Source: an uncultured Collinsella sp. (GTDB taxonomy: Bacteria; Actinomycetota; Coriobacteriia; Coriobacteriales; Coriobacteriaceae). Taken from it: a stretch of 9,323 bases of DNA. The stretch's first letter is position 1. Each line of letters begins with the position of its first letter. The stretch covers positions 1 through 9,323 of the forward strand of contig CABQJJ010000068.1 of NCBI GenBank assembly GCA_902464485.1. Direction: 5' to 3'. Positions 1-4,404 of the stretch are shown piece by piece. The notes beneath the pieces are model-generated. The model was given only the letters and a program-made list of their open reading frames with translations, was not told the origin of the DNA and searched no databases. Both the position numbers and the translations under genes were made by a program.

Positions 1-105
1 TGTGCTTTCCGTCTTGCGCAGGACTGTAGAGCAGCAAACTTAACCCGCGCCAGCCTGCCCCGGAGACCCTCCCGGAGGGCCCAAAAAATTTTTTCAAAAA
101 AGTTG
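1..105. other. Left edge, no gene identified
   Basis: No complete gene is visible here and no convincing end of one. Two of the three forward frames hit stops early (27-29 and 41-43). The third stays open but runs through the tRNA, so it is not coding. A short dyad, CCCTC-CCG-GAGGG (67-79), is followed by a perfect A6T6 palindrome (83-94) and a second A-run (96-101). The dyad plus T-run could end an upstream transcript. The A/T tracts could equally act as an upstream element for the tRNA promoter. Confidence 0.4.
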
Positions 106-135
106 TTGCGTGCCAGACAGACTTCTGTGTATACT
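106..135 (+). promoter_or_regulatory. Promoter of tRNA-Asp
   Basis: TTGCGT (106-111) and TATACT (130-135) are spaced by 18 bp and lie about 47 bp upstream of the mature tRNA. The -10 matches the consensus at five of six positions. The A6T6 and A6 tracts directly upstream (83-101) resemble the A/T-rich upstream elements of strong stable-RNA promoters. Confidence 0.65.
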
Positions 136-181
136 AATCCCCGCAGCGCACGCGAGCGGAAACAAACGCGAACGACTGCCT

Positions 182-258
<77 letters not shown>

Positions 259-259
<1 letters not shown>

Positions 260-300
260 ACGCAATTAAAGCCACGTCTTCGGACGTGGCTTTTTGCGTT
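259..300 (+). terminator. Intrinsic terminator of tRNA-Asp
   Basis: An 11-bp stem (268-278 with 283-293) is closed by a TTCG tetraloop and followed by a T-rich run. A further 7-bp stem, AACGCAA with TTGCGTT (259-265 with 294-300), can extend the helix across a two-base bulge and includes the last base of the tRNA CCA end. Confidence 0.9.
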
Positions 301-318
301 TCATGGGGTATTTTCAGG

Positions 319-341
319 CTTATAGGACAAAATGTGTGTCC
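319..341 (+). repeat. Left terminal inverted repeat
   Basis: This 23-bp sequence contains GGACAAAATGTGTGTCC (325-341). It is the exact reverse complement of 830-852. Confidence 0.85.
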
Positions 342-414
342 ATGTTGGGGGGCATCGGCGCAGGTCGATGACCCTTTTCAGCCGTTTAAATCCCGTGCCC
401 GCTTTTAACCGTTC

Positions 415-431
415 GGACAGAATGTGTGTCC
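415..431 (+). repeat. Internal copy of the IS end sequence
   Basis: GGACAGAATGTGTGTCC differs by one base from the left end (325-341) and has the same orientation, 90 bp further in. It may be a sub-terminal transposase-binding site, or the left end of a related element into which the outer end was added. Confidence 0.6.
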
Positions 432-502
432 GGTTGCCTATCGTTCCCGCCGGTAGATTACCTTTTCCGGAACCGTTAAATACCCTTTCGGAAGAGGAGC
501 CC

Positions 503-796
503 ATGAAGGCCGTTTATCGCCCCTGCTGCGGCGGTCGGACCAAGCGCTCCCACCTCGGCCCCGCCTTGGCCGAGGTCGGTCCGCTTCCGTCGACCAACAA
601 CATGGTCGAGGGAGAGGTGAACTCGCAGCTGGGGGCCGTCCTGCGCAACCGCCGGGGGGCTGACGTCGGCCAAGCGCGCGAAGGCGGTGTTCCGGTGGCG
701 CCACGCGCACTCGGGGGACACGAGGACGGAGGGCCGGAGTGGGGCGACAGGGGCGTGCGGGAGGACCTCCACCACAGGGGCCCGTACCCGTTCTGA
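503..796 (+). pseudogene. Transposase relic (IS256/IS1249-like), internally deleted and frameshifted
   Basis: The reading frame starts at ATG 503 behind GGAAGAGGAG and keeps two parts of a transposase. The first is a short N-terminal block with a CCGG-RTKR segment that resembles the first half of the zinc ribbon of such enzymes. It runs almost at once into a C-terminal block, PSTNNMVEGEVNSQL then LRNRRG. The DDE catalytic region of several hundred residues is missing. After RNRRG the frame goes wrong: dropping one G from the G-run at 654-659 restores a plausible family sequence (LTSAKRAKAVFRW). The original frame becomes plausible again after the G-run at 713-717, with EWGD, EDLHH and PYPF before the stop at 794-796. 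This fits two compensating indels. A 9-bp perfect stem (552-560 with 568-576) lies at the apparent deletion junction. It cannot make an active enzyme. Confidence 0.7.
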
Positions 797-829
797 CTGG
801 ATTAATGGATGGAAACGGATGTTCTATCG

Positions 830-852
830 GGACACACATTTTGTCCTATAAG
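830..852 (-). repeat. Right terminal inverted repeat
   Basis: It is the exact 23-bp reverse complement of 319-341. The alternative frame of the transposase relic would end at a TAA inside this repeat (849-851). Confidence 0.85.
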
Positions 853-910
853 TCCGTATTTCCAATTTGTGCGTGAAAACATTTAAGTGTACATGCGTAA
901 ACAGCAGGTT

Positions 911-922
911 TGTTGCGCAACA
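911..922. promoter_or_regulatory. Perfect 12-bp palindrome, candidate operator
   Basis: TGTTGCGCAACA is a perfect palindrome lying five bases upstream of the proposed -35 of the Rrf2 gene. That is a typical place for an activator or an autoregulator to bind. No specific regulator can be named from the sequence. A weaker dyad, TTAG-N6-CTAA (944-957), overlaps the -10. Confidence 0.4.
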
Positions 923-926
923 CTCG

Positions 927-955
927 TTTAATGAGGCAGGGGGTTAGGCTATACT
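927..955 (+). promoter_or_regulatory. Promoter of the Rrf2-glycosylase operon
   Basis: TATACT (950-955) is a good -10, with a poor -35 (TTTAAT, 927-932) at exactly 17 bp. A weak -35 next to a palindrome fits a regulated promoter. Transcription would start near 962 and leave a leader of about 155 nt. Confidence 0.5.
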
Positions 956-1118
956 AAATTCCAATGTCGGTCGGGGGGGTTGATGCATTCCTCTAGGATC
1001 TCGGCCTTCAGCGGGTAACCGATTTTGCGTCCGGTTGCCATGGTGGTCATTTGGCGTCTCGACGTGAGCTCGGCCCCGGAGCTCGTTCGAGCTGTTTCTA
1101 TTCCTTGAAAGGGGAGTA
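956..1118 (+). other. Long structured 5' leader without a gene
   Basis: No reading frame here looks coding. Several hairpins can be drawn. GGTAACCG (1015-1022) can pair with CGGTTGCC (1032-1039). GAGCTC (1066-1071) can pair with GAGCTC (1079-1084). AGCTCG-TT-CGAGCT (1080-1093) uses the same bases and so competes with the second. Competing hairpins shortly before the ribosome-binding site (AAAGGGGAG, 1108-1116) could give control in the leader, but I recognise no known riboswitch class. Confidence 0.4.
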
Positions 1119-1604
1119 ATGGACATATCGAGGAAGACTGATTATGCCCTTCGCATGCTTGCGATGCTTGCCGAGGAGCCGGAGAGGTTGCTTTCTGTTC
1201 GCACTGCCGCCGAAGAGGTCAACGTGCCCTATTCGTTCGCGCGTTCGATTCAGCATGGCTTGGTTCAGGCTGGCATCGTGGAGAGCCTGCGTGGCGTCCA
1301 TGGCGGCATGCGTCTTAAGGTCAGCCCGGACGACGTCACTATTCGTCAGGTCGTCGAGGCCGTTCAGGGTCCTATGGTTATGAACGATTGCACTGCGCCT
1401 AATGGAGAGTGTGCGCGTATGGGTTCGTGCTGTTATCATCCCCTGTGGGCCGGTGCCCAGGCGCTGATGCGAGACTACCTCGATTCTGTTTCGTTGGGTG
1501 ATGTCGTCGCTCTCCGCCAGTTCCCGGCTGTCAATCCCAAATTCGCCGATCGCGATGCGTTTCCCGAGTATGCCGGCTGTGCGTGCGTTTGCCGGGAGGA
1601 ATAG
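1119..1604 (+). CDS. Rrf2-family transcriptional regulator, probable Fe-S sensor
   Basis: This is a 161-residue cytoplasmic DNA-binding protein of the Rrf2 family, which includes IscR and NsrR. Members use a winged helix to bind operators, and many carry a [2Fe-2S] or [4Fe-4S] cluster that senses redox state, nitric oxide or Fe-S supply. The N-terminus (MDISRKTDYALRMLAML), the recognition helix region near residues 30-50 and the wing (SLRGVHGGMRL, 56-66) are typical. C91, C98 and C104 match the three-cysteine pattern of cluster-binding members. C105 and a second cysteine group (C154, C156, C158) at the C-terminus are extra and unusual. The start at ATG 1119 is set by AAAGGGGAG seven bases upstream. 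It is followed after 21 bp by the MutY-like gene, so the two are probably cotranscribed. What it senses and which genes it controls cannot be read from the sequence; autoregulation is likely by family habit. Confidence 0.88.
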   Translation: MDISRKTDYALRMLAMLAEEPERLLSVRTAAEEVNVPYSFARSIQHGLVQAGIVESLRGVHGGMRLKVSPDDVTIRQVVEAVQGPMVMNDCTAPNGECARMGSCCYHPLWAGAQALMRDYLDSVSLGDVVALRQFPAVNPKFADRDAFPEYAGCACVCREE

Positions 1605-1625
1605 CGACGCATAAGGAGTATAGCT

Positions 1626-2531
1626 ATGATTCAGGACCCCTTTCGTTCGATGATTCGTTCGGAAGGGGTCCTGCGTTATCGCGACCTTCCGTGGCGTCGC
1701 ACGCGCGACCCGTATATTATCTGGCTCTCTGAGGTCATGCTGCAGCAGACGCAGGTGCCGCGCGTGGAGACGCGCATGCCGGCGTGGCTCAGTCGCTTTC
1801 CGACCGTCCAAGCGCTCGCCCAGGCTGCCCCTTCCGATGTTTTGGATGCGTGGCAGGGGATGGGCTACAATCGCCGCGCCCTAGCGCTTCACAGGGCCGC
1901 GCAACAGCTTGTGGAAGACTGGGACGGGGAGTTTCCGCGTGAGACGCGCGATCTAGTTGCGCTGCCCGGCATTGGCCCGGCTACGGCGCAGGGCATTCGT
2001 TCGTTTGCGTTCGATCTTCCGGGGGTGTATTTGGAGACTAACGTGCGCACGGTCTTTTTGCATCATTTCTTTCCCGATGTGCCGGCCGTTCCCGATCGCG
2101 AGCTGGTGCCGTTGATTCAAGCCGCTTGTCCGGCTGCCCCCGGCGCAGTGACGGACGAGATTGCCCCCTTCGCCGTGCCTCAAGACGGTGCTGACACGCC
2201 ACGCGCGTGGTATTACGCGTTGCTGGATTACGGTGCGTATCTAAAAAAGACGCTGCCCAATCCGTCCAGGCGATCGGCGGGCTATAGCCGTCAGTCCAAG
2301 TTTGAGGGCTCACGCCGTCAAAAGCGCGCCCATATTGTGCGCATGCTGCTGGCGGCGCGCGATGGGCAGCCAGAAGGCATTGCGCTCGATGAGGCTGTTG
2401 CGGGCGTTAACGAGATGGAGGCGGCTGCCGGTCGCGGGCCGGTCGAGCGCGACTTGATTGCGAATATTTTGGCCGACTTGGAGCGCGAGGGTTTTTGTCG
2501 CTCCGAGGGCGATCGTTGGCTGAGCGTATAG
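1626..2531 (+). CDS. MutY-like A/G-specific adenine glycosylase, short form without Fe-S cluster
   Basis: This 301-residue protein belongs to the HhH-GPD superfamily. MutY enzymes remove adenine mispaired with 8-oxoguanine and so prevent G-to-T mutations. The MutY hallmark DPYIIWLSEVMLQQTQV (28-44) is present, including the catalytic glutamate E36. The helix-hairpin-helix is LPGIGPATAQGI (113-124). It has alanine where bifunctional Nth enzymes have lysine, so it should lack strong lyase activity. At the conserved catalytic aspartate it has glutamate (LETNVRTV, E137). There are only two cysteines (C168, C291), so the four-cysteine Fe-S loop is absent. No Nudix-like C-terminal domain is seen, and the protein ends in a winged-helix-like 230-301 region. 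Start ATG 1626 follows AAGGAG (1613-1618). It is the second gene of the Rrf2 operon, which hints at redox-linked expression. The family is clear; exact substrate specificity is not. Confidence 0.85.
   Translation: MIQDPFRSMIRSEGVLRYRDLPWRRTRDPYIIWLSEVMLQQTQVPRVETRMPAWLSRFPTVQALAQAAPSDVLDAWQGMGYNRRALALHRAAQQLVEDWDGEFPRETRDLVALPGIGPATAQGIRSFAFDLPGVYLETNVRTVFLHHFFPDVPAVPDRELVPLIQAACPAAPGAVTDEIAPFAVPQDGADTPRAWYYALLDYGAYLKKTLPNPSRRSAGYSRQSKFEGSRRQKRAHIVRMLLAARDGQPEGIALDEAVAGVNEMEAAAGRGPVERDLIANILADLEREGFCRSEGDRWLSV
1632..1673 (+). promoter_or_regulatory. Long hairpin inside the first codons of the glycosylase gene
   Basis: Arms 1632-1645 (CAGGACCCCTTTCG) and 1660-1673 pair over 14 bp with a single G-U. 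A 3-bp inner stem lies in the loop (1648-1650 with 1655-1657). It begins four bases after the start codon. In mRNA it could slow initiation or protect the transcript. There is no T-run after it, so it is not a terminator. Confidence 0.5.
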
Positions 2532-2532
2532 T

Positions 2533-2571
2533 CTGTTCGAATTTGAAGAACAGGATTGTAAGGTTTAGATT
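2533..2571 (+). promoter_or_regulatory. Promoter of rubrerythrin with overlapping dyad
   Basis: TTGAAG (2543-2548) and TAGATT (2566-2571) are spaced by exactly 17 bp. A 21-bp dyad, CTGTTC-N9-GAACAG (2533-2553), covers the -35, the position expected of a repressor operator. The sequence does not match the Fur, PerR or LexA consensus that I know. A G/C hairpin, GCCGCTC with GGGCGGC (2600-2606 with 2616-2622), lies in the leader just before the ribosome-binding site. Confidence 0.45.
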
Positions 2572-2645
2572 CTCGCCATGAGGGCATCCTAAATACAAGG
2601 CCGCTCAAAGCCCATGGGCGGCGTGTGTTGAAGGGAAGTACACCT

Positions 2646-3185
2646 ATGGATTTTGAGAACTCCCAAACCAAGAAGAACCTGGAGACTGCTTTTGCCGGTG
2701 AGTCCCAGGCGCACACCAAGTATCGCTACTATGCGTCCAAGGCCAAGAAGGACGGTTACGTTCAGATCTCGAACATCTTTGCCGAGACGGCGGGCAATGA
2801 GTCCGAGCACGCCAAGCTGTGGTTTAAGTATCTGCACGACGGCGCTGTCCCGGATACGCTGGATAATCTGCGTGATGCCGCCGCCGGCGAGAACTACGAG
2901 TGGACCACGATGTATGACGAGTTTGCCAAGACCGCCGAGGAGGAGGGTTTTGTCGAGATCGCCGAGAGGTTCCGTGGCGTCGGCGCCGTCGAGAAGGCTC
3001 ACGAGGAGCGCTACAACAAGCTCGTTGAACGCATCGAATCGGGTGAGGTATTTGAGCGCGAGGGCGTAAAGGTGTGGAAGTGCCTGAACTGCGGTCACCT
3101 GCATGTTGGTGCCGAGGCGCCTGAGGTGTGCCCGGTCTGCAACCACCCCAAGGCGTACTTTGAGGAGCAGGTGGTGAACTACTAG
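2646..3185 (+). CDS. rbr: Rubrerythrin
   Basis: This 179-residue cytoplasmic di-iron protein of anaerobes reduces hydrogen peroxide to water using electrons passed through its rubredoxin-like domain. The N-terminal four-helix bundle carries the expected iron ligands: E19 (AGESQAHT), E52 and H55 (NESEHAK), E82 and E85 (GENYEW), and E117 with H120 (VEKAHEE). The C-terminal rubredoxin domain has C146-x2-C149 and C162-x2-C165. Length and domain order match classical rubrerythrin. ATG 2646 is chosen because homologues begin near MDFENSQTKKNL and AAGGGAAG (2631-2638) lies upstream. An in-frame GTG at 2625 would add seven residues and leave no good ribosome-binding site. It has its own probable promoter. 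Its 3' side carries the palindromic repeats and a terminator, so it is likely a single-gene transcript. Confidence 0.95.
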   Translation: MDFENSQTKKNLETAFAGESQAHTKYRYYASKAKKDGYVQISNIFAETAGNESEHAKLWFKYLHDGAVPDTLDNLRDAAAGENYEWTTMYDEFAKTAEEEGFVEIAERFRGVGAVEKAHEERYNKLVERIESGEVFEREGVKVWKCLNCGHLHVGAEAPEVCPVCNHPKAYFEEQVVNY

Positions 3186-3200
3186 CGCGTGGCGCTGGCC

Positions 3201-3256
3201 GCTGCGGAGCGCAGGGCGGGGAAATACCTTTCCCTCTCGCTCACGGCTCCGCAGGG
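3201..3256 (+). repeat. Half copy of the intergenic palindromic repeat
   Basis: It matches 4231-4286 at 49 of 56 positions, covering the left outer arm and the left half of the core, and then diverges. The right half is missing. It can still fold, because CTGCGGAGC (3202-3210) pairs perfectly with GCTCCGCAG (3246-3254). The corresponding pairing in the full copy at 4233-4283 has one G-U, so this pairing was kept or improved here. Confidence 0.75.
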
Positions 3257-3281
3257 CAACTGCCGGCCTCGCTGCTCCGGG

Positions 3282-3367
3282 CGTCAGACTCGCGGCGCAT
3301 CCCTTTCCCTCTCGCTCACGGCTTCGCAGAGTCGCGCGAGGCAAAGGCATACGCCGCGAGTCTGACG
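3282..3367 (+). repeat. Intergenic palindromic repeat, full copy A
   Basis: The outer arms CGTCAGACTCGCGGCG (3282-3297) and 3352-3367 are perfectly complementary over 16 bp. Inside is a 46-base core (3302-3347) that itself folds with mismatches every five or six bases, so the whole forms one 86-nt hairpin. The core is 45/46 identical to 4257-4302. It lies between the rubrerythrin stop codon and its terminator, so it would be transcribed into the 3' untranslated region. Confidence 0.85.
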
Positions 3368-3408
3368 GCGCGGGCTTGCCAACGAGTTTTGGCTAATAGA
3401 TTAGTTTG

Positions 3409-3438
3409 CGTGCCGCCCCATAAGGGGCGGCACGTTTT
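3409..3438 (+). terminator. Terminator after rubrerythrin
   Basis: CGTGCCGCCCC (3409-3419) and GGGGCGGCACG (3424-3434) form an 11-bp stem with an ATAA loop, followed by TTTT. The stem base and the preceding AGTTTGCGTGCC are shared with the terminator at 4374-4404. Confidence 0.9.
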
Positions 3439-3584
3439 GTATGGGGGATTGGGTTGCGGCCATTTGGTTGATGGTTTGGTTATTTGGTTGGCGGGGTTTG
3501 CTCCGGGTTGGGGCGGCACCGTTGTTTAGGGGGTACACTGGGTAGCGGCGTTTTGGTTTACTACCTGATATGGGGTGTTTTTGT
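3439..3584 (+). promoter_or_regulatory. G/T-rich upstream region of the membrane-protein gene
   Basis: The top strand is very poor in C and A and repeats ATTTGGTTG (3462-3470 and 3482-3490) and related TTTGGTT units. A TACACT at 3534-3539 could be a -10, but no good -35 is found at normal spacing (TTGGGG at 3508-3513 is 20 bp away). The promoter is therefore uncertain. Confidence 0.3.
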
Positions 3585-4217
3585 ATGGGTAAGAAGTCTA
3601 GGGCTCGGGTGGCTGCGGCGGGGACTCGTCGGGATCCTAATCGCGTGGTTGACGAGGCCGGCAAGGCTGAGCGCGCCGATAAGGAGAAGAAGGTTGGGGC
3701 GCATGCTCATCCTGAGTGGGCGCCGCATCTGAATTCTGCCAGTGAGGATTTGACTGCCAAGCTGTTCACTATGGTCGAGGTTATCTTGGGCGTGGTGCCT
3801 GTGGTGGTCATCGGCCTGTTCTTGGCCTCGAAGGATGCCGCGAGCGTCGATAAGCTCACCGAGGTCTTTTCGCAGGATCCCTCGATGGTGGTCACGTTTA
3901 TCTCTGCGTGCCTACAGCCGTTTGTGGCATACATGTTGTACATGGTCTATCGCAAATACTGCGAGGGCGACGCTGGTTTTGCCGCCGGCAACCTGATCGG
4001 TCTTTTGTGCTCCGAGATTTTGCTGCTCAATATTCCGGGCGTCATCGGTATGGGCATCTTGCTGTGGCGCGTGTGGCGCAATGTCGCCCCGCACTTCGGG
4101 AGCTGGCTGTTCGAGCGGCGCCTTACGGGCGTACTGGCCGACATTGCCGGCTCGCTCGTGATTCTGGCCCTGGCGTTTATGTGCGCTACCGCCGCTCGAG
4201 GTCTCGCGGGCATGTAA
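3585..4217 (+). CDS. Uncharacterised multi-pass membrane protein
   Basis: This 210-residue protein belongs to no family I can name. Residues 1-50 are hydrophilic and strongly charged (MGKKSRARV, then a KAERADKEKK stretch), probably cytoplasmic. Four hydrophobic segments follow: roughly 62-80 (VEVILGVVPVVVIGLFLA), 98-121, 129-156 and 184-203. Positive residues between them (YRKY, RVWRN, ERR) suggest a cytoplasmic N-terminus. No catalytic motif is visible. ATG 3585 is preferred over the in-frame ATG 3570 because GGGGTG (3573-3578) stands at the right distance from it. The earlier start would add only MGCFC. The gene is monocistronic, enclosed by a terminator on each side and followed by repeat copy B. 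Confidence 0.8.
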   Translation: MGKKSRARVAAAGTRRDPNRVVDEAGKAERADKEKKVGAHAHPEWAPHLNSASEDLTAKLFTMVEVILGVVPVVVIGLFLASKDAASVDKLTEVFSQDPSMVVTFISACLQPFVAYMLYMVYRKYCEGDAGFAAGNLIGLLCSEILLLNIPGVIGMGILLWRVWRNVAPHFGSWLFERRLTGVLADIAGSLVILALAFMCATAARGLAGM

Positions 4218-4232
4218 TCTGCCTTCACCGAT

Positions 4233-4320
4233 TGCGGAGCGCGGGGCGGGGAGATGCCTTTCCCTCTCGCTCACGGCTTCGCAGAGTCGCGCGATGCAAA
4301 GGTATCTCCCCGCCCCGCGC
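4233..4320 (+). repeat. Intergenic palindromic repeat, full copy B
   Basis: The outer arms at 4239-4255 (GCGCGGGGCGGGGAGAT) and 4304-4320 pair perfectly over 17 bp. The helix continues through a G-U pair into the 46-base core (4257-4302) shared with copy A. The outer arms have no similarity to those of copy A but match the left arm of the half copy. It starts just after a stop codon (4215-4217) and precedes a terminator, the same arrangement as copy A. Confidence 0.87.
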
Positions 4321-4373
4321 CCCGGCGTTGGGTCGCCACGTGCTCACTACAGAAAAGCTGATAATTAAGTTTG

Positions 4374-4404
4374 CGTGCCTCCCTTTTGGGCGGCACGTTT
4401 TTTT
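4374..4404 (+). terminator. Terminator after the membrane-protein gene
   Basis: CGTGCCTCCC (4374-4383) and GGGCGGCACG (4388-4397) form a 10-bp stem with one mismatch and a TTTT loop. A run of seven T follows. It shares AGTTTGCGTGCC and GGCACGTTTT with the rubrerythrin terminator. Confidence 0.9.

Larger units (their letters stand above)
319..852 (+). mobile_element. Non-autonomous, internally deleted IS element (MITE-like; IS256/IS1249-type)
   Basis: The element is bounded by perfect 23-bp inverted repeats (319-341 and 830-852) and is about 534 bp long, far too short for a functional insertion sequence. Between the ends lies a transposase relic that keeps a short start region and the C-terminal end but has lost the catalytic middle. 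The residual C-terminal motif (STNN, then an EG-VNSQL-like block, then an RNRRG block) resembles the end of IS1249-group transposases of the IS256 family; this is recognition from memory. If the true ends are the GGACAAAATG sequences (325 and 846), the flanking bases read TATA on both sides, which would fit a 4-bp target duplication. It could also be a palindromic CTTATAAG target. The element sits between the tRNA-Asp terminator and the promoter of the Rrf2 gene. It would need a transposase supplied from elsewhere to move. Confidence 0.75.

Noticed and set aside
438..839. Minus-strand open frame inside the IS remnant
   Set aside because: The peptide is low-complexity P/R/G-rich, while the plus strand shows transposase-like residues.
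956..1118. Known riboswitch or T-box in the Rrf2 leader
   Set aside because: I could not match any conserved core motif of a known class, and the downstream gene is not a usual riboswitch target.
2533..2553. LexA or PerR box at the rubrerythrin promoter
   Set aside because: The dyad CTGTTC-N9-GAACAG fits neither the CGAAC-N4-GTTCG nor the TTATAAT-N-ATTATAA pattern.
3201..4320. CRISPR-like array
   Set aside because: There are only two and a half copies, far apart with genes between, unlike regularly spaced repeats and spacers. No cas genes are present.
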